Assembly: GCA_017624835.1 (NCBI GenBank)
Contig: JAGAMG010000052.1
Coordinates: 17,580-81,579 of the forward strand
Length of the DNA: 64,000 nucleotides
Direction: 5' to 3'
DNA from: Lachnospiraceae bacterium
GTDB taxonomy: Bacteria > Bacillota > Clostridia > Lachnospirales > Lachnospiraceae
In this document: positions 29,804 to 39,107 of the stretch, piece by piece
Layout: each line of letters opens with the position of its first letter
Position numbering within the stretch: position 1 is the first letter of the stretch
Program-made: the position numbers and the translations under genes
Notes under the pieces: model-generated
Databases searched by the model: none
What the model saw: only the letters and a program-made list of their open reading frames with translations
What the model was told of the DNA's origin: nothing

Positions 29804-31189
29804 ATGGAACAGGTAAAAGAAAAACGTCAATCAAAGGATAAAAAATATGAAATTGATATGTGTAACGGCCCTTTGCTTGGAAAGATAATGATTTTTTATA
29901 TTCCCCTAATGCTTTCAGGAGTGTTGCAGTTATTGTTTAATGCGGCAGATATCATTGTGGTAGGACGTTTTGCGGGAAGTGAGGCTTTGGCGGCAGTAGG
30001 GTCTACCAGCTCTTTAATTAATTTCCTGGTCAATCTGTTTATTGGCTTATCCGTAGGCGCCAATGTTCTTGTAGCACGTTTTTATGGTGCCGGTCAGAAA
30101 AAAGAATTATCAGAAATGGTACATACTGCCATTTTGACTTCTGTAGTCAGTGGAGTGATTTTAGTATTAGTAGGAGTTTTGGTAGCAGCACCGGCTTTAC
30201 AGTTGATGGGGACTCCGGAGGATGTAATTGAGCATTCCGTCCTGTATATGAGAATTTATTTCTGTGGTATGCCTGCCATGATGGCATATAATTTTGGCAG
30301 TGCAGTACTACGCGCTGTGGGCGATACCAAGCGTCCCTTATATTATCTGTTGTTTGCCGGTGTGGTAAATGTGGTGTTAAATTTAATTTTTGTAATCTGT
30401 TTTTCCATGGGTGTGGCAGGAGTTGCTTTGGCAACTGTGATTTCACAAGTGATTTCAGCTGTGCTGGTGCTTCGATGCTTGGTAATGTCAGATGCGGATT
30501 ATCGTCTGGTATTAAAGGAGTTAAAAATAGTACCGGATAAGCTGATTAAGATGGTACAGATAGGTGTTCCGGCAGGCTTGCAGGGAGCTTTGTTTTCCAT
30601 ATCCAATGTGCTGATTCAGTCCTCTGTAAATTCCTTTGGTTCCATTGCCATGGCTGGAAATACAGCAGCTTCTAACATTGAGGGGTTTGTGTATACCTCC
30701 ATGAATGCTTTTTATCAGACGGCAATCAGCTTTACCGGACAAAATTACGGTGCTCAGAAGTTTAAACGAATCGGTAAGATTGCCCTCATTTGTCAGGGGA
30801 TGGTAATTCTGGTAGGTTTACTGTTGGGAAATGCTGCTTATTTCTGTTCGGGAACCTTATTAAAGCTGTATTCCACAGAGGCAGAGGTAATTCGATATGG
30901 TATGCTTCGCATGAGCTATATCTGTGTCACTTATTGTCTCTGCGGCATGATGGATGTAATGGTGGGACTGCTGCGTGGAATGGGATATTCCATTATGCCC
31001 ATGCTGGTATCATTAACAGGTGCCTGCCTTTTCAGAGTGGTATGGATATATACTATATTTCAGCAGTACAGAACCTTGGATTGCCTGTATATTTCTTATC
31101 CTATTAGCTGGACACTGACTTTTATAGTACATCTGATTTGTTTTTGTGTGGTATATTTTAAACTTTTGAAAAAAGCAGAGACGACATAA
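29804..31189 (+). CDS. MATE-family efflux transporter
   Basis: 461 residues, about twelve membrane helices, with MATE-type segments (LLFNAADIIVVGRFAGSEALAAVG near the N-terminus and the repeated half near residue 250). Such proteins export cationic compounds using a Na+ or H+ gradient. The substrate is not predictable. It appears to be a single-gene unit between the leuCD terminator and the ruvAB promoter. Confidence 0.9.
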   Translation: MEQVKEKRQSKDKKYEIDMCNGPLLGKIMIFYIPLMLSGVLQLLFNAADIIVVGRFAGSEALAAVGSTSSLINFLVNLFIGLSVGANVLVARFYGAGQKKELSEMVHTAILTSVVSGVILVLVGVLVAAPALQLMGTPEDVIEHSVLYMRIYFCGMPAMMAYNFGSAVLRAVGDTKRPLYYLLFAGVVNVVLNLIFVICFSMGVAGVALATVISQVISAVLVLRCLVMSDADYRLVLKELKIVPDKLIKMVQIGVPAGLQGALFSISNVLIQSSVNSFGSIAMAGNTAASNIEGFVYTSMNAFYQTAISFTGQNYGAQKFKRIGKIALICQGMVILVGLLLGNAAYFCSGTLLKLYSTEAEVIRYGMLRMSYICVTYCLCGMMDVMVGLLRGMGYSIMPMLVSLTGACLFRVVWIYTIFQQYRTLDCLYISYPISWTLTFIVHLICFCVVYFKLLKKAETT

Positions 31190-31212
31190 GTACAAAATGA
31201 TGAAAAAATCTC

Positions 31213-31241
31213 TTGAAACATATGTTCGGGTATGGTAAACT
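31213..31241 (+). promoter_or_regulatory. Sigma-A promoter of ruvAB
   Basis: TTGAAA (31213-31218), 17-bp spacer, TAAACT (31236-31241), with an extended -10 TG element. Confidence 0.7.
31216..31227. promoter_or_regulatory. Probable LexA (SOS) box over the ruvAB promoter
   Basis: AAACATATGTTC differs from the Firmicutes LexA consensus GAAC-N4-GTTC by one base and contains the perfect dyad AACATATGTT. It overlaps the -35 and spacer, where a repressor would block transcription. ruvAB is a classic SOS operon, which supports the call. Confidence 0.65.
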
Positions 31242-31313
31242 GTTTGCAGATAGAAAGACGGAAGGGACAAATGACGGAAGAAAAGGATACCACCGTGACA
31301 GGAGTTTGAGATT

Positions 31314-31922
31314 ATGATTGCTTATGTAAATGGAATTATAGAAGATATTGCAGAGGATAATGTGGTGCTTGATGTGGGCGGAATCGGATACAATGTACGA
31401 ATCTCCGCAGATACGGCAGCAAGACTTCCGGGAGTGGGCGAGCAGATTAGACTCTATACCTATACCTGTGTGAAGGAGGATGCCTTTTTACTCTATGGTT
31501 TCCTATCAAGGAATGATTTGGCTATGTTTAAGCAGTGCATTACCGTCAACGGAATTGGTCCTAAGGGCGCTTTGGCAATCTTGTCTGTGATGGATGCGGA
31601 TTCCTTGCGGTTTGCCATTATGTCCGGTGATACGAAGGCTATATCCAAGGCTCCGGGTATCGGCGCCAGAACGGCACAGCGTCTGATTTTGGAATTAAAG
31701 GACAAGATTTCCATTGATGATACATTAATTAGTAAAGAAATTGCTGCAACTGCGTCCGGTAGAGTCAGTGCAGACAGCATACAAAAGAAGGAAGCGGTGG
31801 AAGCCTTGGTTTCTTTGGGCTATGGTCAGGCGGAAAGCTTGAAGGCTGTCAATGCAATTAAGGGCATTGAGGAGATGGATTCCGGTGCTATTCTTAAGGC
31901 AGCATTAAAGAAAATGTTTTAA
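31314..31922 (+). CDS. ruvA: Holliday junction branch migration subunit RuvA
   Basis: 202 residues. OB-fold N-terminus ([20 protein letters not shown]), helix-hairpin-helix pair ([12 protein letters not shown] and [12 protein letters not shown]) and the C-terminal RuvB-binding domain are present. RuvA tetramers hold the four-way junction for RuvB. ruvB follows after 17 bp. Confidence 0.95.
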   Translation: MIAYVNGIIEDIAEDNVVLDVGGIGYNVRISADTAARLPGVGEQIRLYTYTCVKEDAFLLYGFLSRNDLAMFKQCITVNGIGPKGALAILSVMDADSLRFAIMSGDTKAISKAPGIGARTAQRLILELKDKISIDDTLISKEIAATASGRVSADSIQKKEAVEALVSLGYGQAESLKAVNAIKGIEEMDSGAILKAALKKMF

Positions 31923-31939
31923 GATATAAGGATATTCTT

Positions 31940-32938
31940 ATGGCGAAAAGAATGATAGAAACAAATATAACAGAAGAAGATGTAAAAATCGAAGGTTCTC
32001 TTAGACCTCAAACGTTGAATGACTATATTGGTCAATCAAAGGTAAAGGAGACTCTTAAGGTATATATTGAAGCTGCGAAGCTTCGTGGGGATGCCTTGGA
32101 TCATGTGCTCTTTTATGGTCCTCCCGGTCTTGGCAAGACCACCCTTGCAGGAATTATTGCCAATGAAATGGGAGTACATCTGAAGGTAACAAGTGGTCCG
32201 GCTATTGAGAAGCCCGGTGAAATGGCAGCAATCTTAAATAATCTGGAAGAGGGAGATTTGCTTTTTGTGGACGAGATTCATCGTCTCAACCGTCAGGTGG
32301 AAGAGGTGCTATATCCCGCCATGGAGGATTATTGTATTGATATTATGATTGGAAAAGGCTCCAGTGCCCGTTCTGTGCGTTTGGATTTACCCAAGTTTAC
32401 ACTGGTTGGTGCTACCACAAGAGCCGGACTTTTGACAGCACCACTCAGAGACCGTTTTGGTATGATTCATCATTTGGAATTTTATACTGTTGAGGAATTG
32501 CAGCAGATTATTATGCATTCCGCCAGGATCCTGAATGTGGATATTGAGCCCGGTGGTGCCAGAGAGATGGCAAAGAGAAGTCGGGGAACCCCCAGACTTG
32601 CCAATCGTATTTTAAAGAGAGTTCGGGATTTTGCCCAGGTAAAATATGATGGCATTATTACGGAAGAGGTTGCCCGAACCGCTCTTGATTTAATGGATGT
32701 AGACAAAATGGGATTGGATCATATAGATCGGAATATCCTGTTGACTATGATTCAGAAATTCAGTGGTGGTCCCGTAGGCTTGGATACCCTTGCAGCTGCC
32801 ATAGGTGAAGATCCAGGAACCATAGAAGATGTTTATGAGCCATATCTGATCAAAAATGGTTTCATTAACCGTACCCCTAGGGGAAGAGTGGTTACTGAAT
32901 ATGCTTATCAGCATCTTAATATAGAAAAATTATCTTGA
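31940..32938 (+). CDS. ruvB: Holliday junction helicase RuvB
   Basis: 332 residues. AAA+ ATPase with Walker [10 protein letters not shown], Walker [11 protein letters not shown], the sensor segment [15 protein letters not shown] and a C-terminal winged helix ([13 protein letters not shown]). It drives branch migration with RuvA. Clostridia normally use RecU rather than RuvC to cut the junction; the recU in this window is interrupted. Confidence 0.96.
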   Translation: MAKRMIETNITEEDVKIEGSLRPQTLNDYIGQSKVKETLKVYIEAAKLRGDALDHVLFYGPPGLGKTTLAGIIANEMGVHLKVTSGPAIEKPGEMAAILNNLEEGDLLFVDEIHRLNRQVEEVLYPAMEDYCIDIMIGKGSSARSVRLDLPKFTLVGATTRAGLLTAPLRDRFGMIHHLEFYTVEELQQIIMHSARILNVDIEPGGAREMAKRSRGTPRLANRILKRVRDFAQVKYDGIITEEVARTALDLMDVDKMGLDHIDRNILLTMIQKFSGGPVGLDTLAAAIGEDPGTIEDVYEPYLIKNGFINRTPRGRVVTEYAYQHLNIEKLS

Positions 32939-32964
32939 AATTAAGACGAAACCATTAAAAATAC

Positions 32965-32993
32965 TTGCCTGTACCTGTAATCTGATATATAAT
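32965..32993 (+). promoter_or_regulatory. Sigma-A promoter of zapA
   Basis: TTGCCT (32965-32970), 17-bp spacer, TATAAT (32988-32993). Confidence 0.65.
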
Positions 32994-33066
32994 AGATGTT
33001 GTGTTGATTTTTGTAAACATAGCATATTTTGTATTTATCACAGAAATAAACAAAAGAGGTGCAGCT

Positions 33067-33471
33067 ATGTCTTCTTCCAAAACAGATACAGAGGTTATCA
33101 TAGGTGGCAAGGTATTTACATTAAGTGGTTATGAAAGTGAAGAATATCTGCAAAAGGTAGCTTCTTATATCAACAATAAAGTAAATGAATATGGTAAAAT
33201 TGATAGCTTCAGAAGACAGCCTCTTGATACACAGGCTGTGCTTTTGCAGCTTAATATTGCGGATGATTATTTTAAAGCAAAGAAACAGATTTCTGAATTG
33301 GAAGAGGAATTACAAACCAAGGAAAAGGAATTGTATGATTTAAAGCATGAGTTGATATCTACCCAGATGAAACTTGAAAGTGCTGAAAAACGTTCCAGAG
33401 AATTTCAAGTTGAATTATCTGAAGCATCCAAAAAGATTGTTCGATTAGAGACACAGTTAAAAGAGAAATAA
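33067..33471 (+). CDS. zapA: Cell division protein ZapA
   Basis: 134 residues from the ATG at 33067 (AGAGGTG upstream). The N-terminal domain (VIIGGKVFTLSGYESEEYL) and the following long coiled coil are typical. ZapA bundles FtsZ filaments at midcell. An upstream frame to 33001 lacks a good start. The U32 peptidase follows, a common clostridial arrangement. Confidence 0.88.
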   Translation: MSSSKTDTEVIIGGKVFTLSGYESEEYLQKVASYINNKVNEYGKIDSFRRQPLDTQAVLLQLNIADDYFKAKKQISELEEELQTKEKELYDLKHELISTQMKLESAEKRSREFQVELSEASKKIVRLETQLKEK

Positions 33472-33474
33472 ATG

Positions 33475-33507
33475 ATAGCTGTCCGTATTCGGGCAGCTAT
33501 TTGTTAT
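33475..33507 (+). terminator. Hairpin after zapA
   Basis: An 11-bp stem (ATAGCTGTCCG with its partner, one G-U pair, loop TATT), followed by a weak T-rich stretch. A partial terminator. Confidence 0.45.
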
Positions 33508-33561
33508 CTATAGTTCTATAGTCATTAAGCATGCAGTTAATGGGAAAGGCATGGTTTGAGA

Positions 33562-35781
33562 ATGCAAAAAAAGAAAGTGGAGCTGCTTGCACCTGCCGGA
33601 AATGCGGAAGCCTTTTATGGAGCTATTCATGCCGGTGCAGATGCCATATATTTGGGTGGAAATCGTTTCGGTGCCAGAGCATACGCAGATAACTTTTCAG
33701 AAGAGGAATTAATTTCCTGTATTAGATATGCACATTTGTTTAACAGAAAGGTTTATCTGACAGTAAATACCTTAGTGAAGGAAAATGAATTTTCGGAGTT
33801 GTACTCCTATTTATGTCCTTTTTATGAAGCCGGACTGGATGGTGTTATTATACAGGATATTGGTGTTTTTACTTATATCAGGGATATGTTCCCGGGAATG
33901 GAGCTTCATGTCAGTACTCAAATGACTGTTACCGGAAAATATAGTGCAGCACTTTTGCAGGAGATGGGAGCTTGTCGAGTGGTTCCGGCAAGGGAGTTGA
34001 GTCTTGCAGAAATTAAAGATATAAAGACTGCTACCGGTATGGAGATAGAATGCTTTATTCATGGAGCTATGTGCTATTGTTATTCCGGTCAATGTTTGTT
34101 TAGTAGTATTTTAGGTGGCAGAAGCGGTAATCGGGGCAGGTGTGCCCAACCCTGCAGATTGCCCTATTCTGTAAAGGGACAAGGGCATACGTCAGAGGAG
34201 TGTTTCCCTCTTAGCCTAAAGGATATGTGTACCATAGAGCGAATTCCCGAATTGATTGAAGCGGGAATTGATTCCTTTAAAATAGAAGGGCGCATGAAAA
34301 AGCCTGAATATGCAGCCGGAGTTACTGCCATATATCGCAAGTATATTGATAAGTATTATAAAAATCCTCATCAACCTTTCCGTGTATCCCGGGAGGATTT
34401 AGACAAGCTTTCCAAACTATATATCAGAAGTGAACGTCAGGATGGTTATTATGATAAACATAATGGCAGAGATATGGTTACTTTAAAAAGTCCTGCTTAC
34501 AGTGGCAGTGATGAAGGGTTACTGTATGAAATACGTAAACGGTATTTGGAGAATTCGCCAAAGCTTCCGGTTATGGTATTTGGATATTTTCAGCCCGGTG
34601 AAAAAGCAATGGTAACTTATACTTGTAAGGACTTATCTGTTACGGTAGAAGGAGAAATTGTTCAGCCGGCTTCCAAACAACCTTTATCTCAGGAGAATGT
34701 GGTAAAGCAATTGGGGAAATTAGGGGATACGGTTTTTGATATAGAAGATATGGTGGTTTCTTTGGGAGAACAGGCTTTTTATTCTCTGAAAGCATTGAAT
34801 GAGCTTCGAAGAGAAGCTGTGAGCCAATTGGAAGCTGCCCTGATAAGCGCCAATGGTTTCCCTGTTAAAAGAGAAAAACAAAGCAAAGCAAATTCCATAG
34901 GACAAGAAGAATCCGGTGGCCGAAGAGAAGCAAAACTTCATTTATCCGTACAAACATTGGCGCAGCTTGTGGCTGTCAAAAAATCGGACTATAGGAATAG
35001 AATTACCAGAGTATATATCAATGGTGATTTGTTTGTTGAAAAGGATAGCCCGGAGCTTTGGAAGATGTTGGAGGGATGGAAAGCCGAGCTTATTATTTCC
35101 ATGCCCTATATTCTTAGAATGAGGGATGCCTCTTATCTGGAAGAATTATTAAGGATTGCCCGGGAAAACAAGGACAAAATACAAGGTTTTCGTGTAAGTT
35201 CCCTTGAAGCATTTGGATATTTGAAAAGCAAAGCATATCATGGGAAGATATATGGTGATGCAGGATTTTATGTATGGAATCATGAAACTATGAAAAGCTG
35301 GGAAGGAAAGTTGGCAGGTTTTTGTATGCCTCTGGAGTTAAAAAGCGGGGAGCAAAAACTACTGATGCAGGGAGATTCTGCAAAAGAAACGCTTCCTTGT
35401 GAAAAGATTTTTTATGGAAGAATTCCAATGATGCTAACGGCAAACTGTGTGGCAAAAACCACGGATGCTTGTAAGAAAAATACCAATGAAGAACAGATGC
35501 TTTTGATTGACCGATATCAGAAGGCGTTTCCGGTGGTTTTGAATTGTGTGCATTGTATGAATATTATATACAATACTGTTCCGCTTTCCCTTCATAATGA
35601 ATGGGGAAAGTGGAAGGAAAATTGTGATATGCGACTTGATTTTACAATAGAAAAGGAAAAAGAAGTCTTGGAAGTCCTGGATTTCTTTGGTGGACTTCTG
35701 GCGGGAGAGTTTAATTCAAAGGGGTCTTTGCCGCCATATAAAGAATATACCACCGGTCACGAAAAACGTGGTGTGGAATAA
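33562..35781 (+). CDS. U32 family peptidase-like protein (tRNA/rRNA hydroxylation type)
   Basis: 739 residues from the ATG at 33562. The N-terminal part has the U32 signature around CFIHGAMCYCYSGQC and the cysteine-rich RGRCAQPCR. The extended C-terminus looks like the DUF3656 (collagenase-like) part of long U32 proteins. Members of this group (TrhP, RlhA) are involved in RNA hydroxylation, despite the peptidase name. The ribosome site is the recurrent GAAAGGCATGGTTT element, with AAAGG twelve to thirteen bases before the ATG. Confidence 0.85.
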   Translation: MQKKKVELLAPAGNAEAFYGAIHAGADAIYLGGNRFGARAYADNFSEEELISCIRYAHLFNRKVYLTVNTLVKENEFSELYSYLCPFYEAGLDGVIIQDIGVFTYIRDMFPGMELHVSTQMTVTGKYSAALLQEMGACRVVPARELSLAEIKDIKTATGMEIECFIHGAMCYCYSGQCLFSSILGGRSGNRGRCAQPCRLPYSVKGQGHTSEECFPLSLKDMCTIERIPELIEAGIDSFKIEGRMKKPEYAAGVTAIYRKYIDKYYKNPHQPFRVSREDLDKLSKLYIRSERQDGYYDKHNGRDMVTLKSPAYSGSDEGLLYEIRKRYLENSPKLPVMVFGYFQPGEKAMVTYTCKDLSVTVEGEIVQPASKQPLSQENVVKQLGKLGDTVFDIEDMVVSLGEQAFYSLKALNELRREAVSQLEAALISANGFPVKREKQSKANSIGQEESGGRREAKLHLSVQTLAQLVAVKKSDYRNRITRVYINGDLFVEKDSPELWKMLEGWKAELIISMPYILRMRDASYLEELLRIARENKDKIQGFRVSSLEAFGYLKSKAYHGKIYGDAGFYVWNHETMKSWEGKLAGFCMPLELKSGEQKLLMQGDSAKETLPCEKIFYGRIPMMLTANCVAKTTDACKKNTNEEQMLLIDRYQKAFPVVLNCVHCMNIIYNTVPLSLHNEWGKWKENCDMRLDFTIEKEKEVLEVLDFFGGLLAGEFNSKGSLPPYKEYTTGHEKRGVE

Positions 35782-35801
35782 ATGGGCAAAAGGATTGTAT
35801 T

Positions 35802-37151
35802 ATGCAGGAATATGTAATTGAACTATCAAAATATTTTATCAATATATTGATGATTGTTTATACACTGACTTGTTTTTATGCGTTTCGATATCGCATGGAA
35901 AAGGAAAGAAAAGGAGTGTATATCGTTCAGACAATATTAATGTTTTTGATTCAGATTTTAAGTTTCGTAAATCTTACTATGGTGGGCAAGGATATACAAT
36001 ATTTATTTTTCTTCTTGTTTATTTTGTTATTCCTTTTTGCGTCCGTGACCTTAGTACCTATGATTTATGAAAATATTAATCGATTTTTACTAAATAATAT
36101 GTGTATGCTTTTGGGTGTGGGATTGTGTATTGTATCCAGATTATCCTTTCAAAAGGCAATTCGGCAATATATTATTGTTTTAGCGTCCTTGACCATTTCG
36201 CTTTTTATTCCTTTTTTGATGGGAAGAATTCATTTTTTTAAAAAGCTTACCTGGTTATATGCGGCAGTGGGAATTTCTTTATTGAGTACTGTACTTATTT
36301 TGGGAGAAGTAACTCACGGCTCCAAAATATCCTTTTCATTAGGAGGAATTACCTTTCAACCCTCTGAATTTGTAAAAATTTTATATGTGTTTTTCCTGGC
36401 GGGAGCCTTGTGGGAAAAGACCTCCTTTGGAAGGGTAGTGCTTACTGCAATTTTAGCCGGAATGCATGTAATTGTATTGGTGGTATCAAAGGATTTAGGT
36501 AGTGCCTTAATCTTTTTTATCGGTTTTGTATTTGTTGTTTTTGTTGCTACCAGAAATTATCTTTATCTGTTGCTTGGTGCATTGGGCGGAAGTGCCGCCG
36601 CACTTGTTGCCTTTCAACTATTTTCCCATATTCGTACCCGAGTGCTTGCATGGCAGGATCCCTGGAGCTATATTGACAATCAGGGGTATCAGATTACACA
36701 ATCCCTTTTTGCCGTGGGAAGCGGTAGTTGGTTTGGCATGGGATTGTTAAAGGGAAATCCTACTGCGATTCCTTATGTGGAAGCGGATTTTATTTTTTCA
36801 TCCATTTGTGAAGAGTTGGGTGTGATTTTTGGAATTTGTCTGATATTAATATGTGTCAGTTGTTTTATTATGATGATGTATATTTCCACCAAAATATTTG
36901 ATCGTTTTTATCAGTTAATCGTATATGGAATTGGTATTATGTATATATTCCAGATATTTTTAACTGTGGGAGGCGGTATCAAATTCATTCCTTTGACAGG
37001 AGTAACCCTGCCTTTTATCAGTTATGGCGGAAGCTCGGTTATGACTACCATGATAATGTTCTTTATTATTCAAGGTATTTATATCCGCTTGCATCAAGAA
37101 AGGGAAAAGTATGAATATAGAAAAAAACGAGCGGAACAATCAGAAGGTTGA
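35802..37151 (+). CDS. FtsW/RodA/SpoVE-family glycosyltransferase
   Basis: 449 residues, about ten membrane helices, with SEDS-family segments: the extracellular loop of SFSLGGITFQPSEFVKI, FGMGLLKGN-like and GVTLPFISYGGSS near the C-terminus. SEDS proteins polymerise lipid II together with a class B PBP. The gene overlaps the PBP gene downstream. Whether it acts in division, elongation or sporulation is not decided by sequence. Confidence 0.9.
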   Translation: MQEYVIELSKYFINILMIVYTLTCFYAFRYRMEKERKGVYIVQTILMFLIQILSFVNLTMVGKDIQYLFFFLFILLFLFASVTLVPMIYENINRFLLNNMCMLLGVGLCIVSRLSFQKAIRQYIIVLASLTISLFIPFLMGRIHFFKKLTWLYAAVGISLLSTVLILGEVTHGSKISFSLGGITFQPSEFVKILYVFFLAGALWEKTSFGRVVLTAILAGMHVIVLVVSKDLGSALIFFIGFVFVVFVATRNYLYLLLGALGGSAAALVAFQLFSHIRTRVLAWQDPWSYIDNQGYQITQSLFAVGSGSWFGMGLLKGNPTAIPYVEADFIFSSICEELGVIFGICLILICVSCFIMMMYISTKIFDRFYQLIVYGIGIMYIFQIFLTVGGGIKFIPLTGVTLPFISYGGSSVMTTMIMFFIIQGIYIRLHQEREKYEYRKKRAEQSEG

Positions 37152-38598
37152 AGAAAAACAAAAACGTTCTGAGGGAAAGAAACGCCGAATGGGAAATCAG
37201 CGTGAAATATGGATTACAACAGCCTTTTTTTCTTTGGTATTTATTGGGATGCTTGGATATCTGGTACATTTTGTAGCAACCAGTGAACAGGATATGATTA
37301 ACAACAGTTATAATTCCAGGCAGGAAATTTTACTGTCCAGAAATTATAGGGGCAGTATTCTTTCCAGAGACGGAGAGGTACTTGCTCAGACGAAATTGGA
37401 TGAGGAACAAAATGAAACCAGAGAGTATCCCTTTAGCAATCTTTTTTCCCATATTGTAGGTTTTTCTACTCAGGGCAGAATGGGAGTGGAAGCATCTGCT
37501 AACTATTATTTGATTAATACCAATACTTCTATTTCTAATAAGGTTGCAAATGATATGGCGGAGATAAAAAATCCCGGAGATGATGTTTATACCACTTTGG
37601 ATGTTCAGATTCAGCAAATTGCAAACGAACAGTTGAATATTTATAGGGGAGCAATTGTGGTTACAGAGGTGCAGACAGGAAAGGTGCTGGCATTGGTATC
37701 CCATCCGGATTTCGACCCCAATGAGATTCCTGAGATTTGGGAACAATTGGTGGAAAGCGATTCCAGCTCTGTGCTGGTGAATCGTGCCACACAGGGTCTA
37801 TATCCCCCCGGTTCTACCTTTAAAATTATTACTGCATTGGAGTATCTTAGAGAAAATGATAATTCTTTCAATCAATACAGTTATAACTGCAATGGTTCCC
37901 ATAGAGAAGGGGACAGCAAAATAAACTGCTATCACGGTTCCAATCATGGAAGTATCGGATTTGAGCGTTCCTTTGCCAAATCCTGTAATTCCTCTTTTGC
38001 CAATATTGGTATGGATCTTGACAGAGCTGCTTTTGCTGAAACCCTGGAGGATTTATTGTTTAACCAGGAATTACCTTTAACTTTGAATTATTCCAAGAGT
38101 ACTGCGGCGGTATCCGATGAATTGTCCACGGATGAAATGATGCAGACCTCCATCGGTCAGGGAAAAACACAAATAACTCCCATGCATTTAAATATGATTA
38201 CAAGTGCCATTGCCAATGGGGGAATTTTGATGAAACCCTATGTTGTGGAACGGGTGGAAAATGATGCCGGAAATATTGTGAAAAGTTTTAAACCCAATAG
38301 CTATGGTCGCTTGATTACAGAAGAGGAAGCAACAATTCTAACGGAACTGATGACTGCGGTAGTAGAAGAGGGAACAGCTTCTAAGCTGAAAGGCTTAAGC
38401 TATACTGCGGCAGGAAAAACCGGTTCGGCAGAATACAATAATGTAAAGGGAGATAGTCATGCATGGTTTACCGGTTTTGCACCGGTAGAAAACCCTGAGG
38501 TAGCTGTGACTATTATTGTAGAAGGTGCAGGCTCAGGCGGTGATTACGCTGTCCCTATGGCAAGACGTATATTTGATGCCTATTTTGCAGAAAAATAA
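37111..38598 (+). CDS. Class B penicillin-binding protein (transpeptidase)
   Basis: 495 residues. One N-terminal membrane helix (about 32-54), a short pedestal domain, then the transpeptidase with S235-x-x-K238 (GSTFK), S291-x-N293 (SCN) and K436-T-G. It crosslinks peptidoglycan outside the membrane and pairs with the SEDS protein. The length resembles the compact PbpA type. The ATG at 37111 overlaps the SEDS gene by 41 nt; an ATG at 37189 would remove the overlap but has a poorer site. A terminator follows the Nudix gene. Confidence 0.92.
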   Translation: MNIEKNERNNQKVEEKQKRSEGKKRRMGNQREIWITTAFFSLVFIGMLGYLVHFVATSEQDMINNSYNSRQEILLSRNYRGSILSRDGEVLAQTKLDEEQNETREYPFSNLFSHIVGFSTQGRMGVEASANYYLINTNTSISNKVANDMAEIKNPGDDVYTTLDVQIQQIANEQLNIYRGAIVVTEVQTGKVLALVSHPDFDPNEIPEIWEQLVESDSSSVLVNRATQGLYPPGSTFKIITALEYLRENDNSFNQYSYNCNGSHREGDSKINCYHGSNHGSIGFERSFAKSCNSSFANIGMDLDRAAFAETLEDLLFNQELPLTLNYSKSTAAVSDELSTDEMMQTSIGQGKTQITPMHLNMITSAIANGGILMKPYVVERVENDAGNIVKSFKPNSYGRLITEEEATILTELMTAVVEEGTASKLKGLSYTAAGKTGSAEYNNVKGDSHAWFTGFAPVENPEVAVTIIVEGAGSGGDYAVPMARRIFDAYFAEK

Positions 38599-38626
38599 GA
38601 ATTAGAGTTGCACCGGGAGGTTTTTT

Positions 38627-39079
38627 ATGATAGAAGCAACAAGCTGTGGAGGAGTGGTTATTTTTCGTGGAAAGATATTGCTTCTTTACAAGAATTATAA
38701 AAACAAATATGAGGGCTGGGTTTTGCCCAAGGGAACGGTAGAGGAAGGCGAGGAGTACAAGGATACTGCATTACGTGAGGTACTGGAGGAATCCGGTGCC
38801 AAGGCTACCATAATCAAATATATCGGAAAAAGTGAATATTCCTTTGCGGTGCCGGAGGATACAGTGGAGAAAGAGGTTCATTGGTATCTGATGATGGCGG
38901 ATAGTTATTATAGTAAGCCGCAAAGAGAAGAATTCTTTATGGATTCCGGATTTTATAAATATCATGAAGCATACCATTTGCTTAAGTTTGCCAATGAAAA
39001 GCAGATTTTGGAAAAGGCTTATAATGAATATTTAGAATTGAAAAAGAATAATTTATGGGGTAGTCGGAAGTATTTTTAA
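38627..39079 (+). CDS. Nudix hydrolase
   Basis: 150 residues. The Nudix box from G36 to about G57 fits GX5EX7REUXEEXGU exactly (REVLEESG). Members hydrolyse nucleoside diphosphate derivatives; this small form with a C-terminal helix resembles diadenosine polyphosphate hydrolases, which is a weak assignment. It starts 28 bp after the PBP gene. Confidence 0.88.
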   Translation: MIEATSCGGVVIFRGKILLLYKNYKNKYEGWVLPKGTVEEGEEYKDTALREVLEESGAKATIIKYIGKSEYSFAVPEDTVEKEVHWYLMMADSYYSKPQREEFFMDSGFYKYHEAYHLLKFANEKQILEKAYNEYLELKKNNLWGSRKYF

Positions 39080-39100
39080 TATTCCGACTACCCCAATTTT
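39056..39100. terminator. Bidirectional terminator between Nudix and HD-GYP genes
   Basis: A 13-bp stem (GGGGTAGTCGGAA with its complement) that includes the last codons of the Nudix gene, with a T-rich tract on the plus side (AATTTT). Confidence 0.8.
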
Positions 39101-39107
39101 AATTGGT

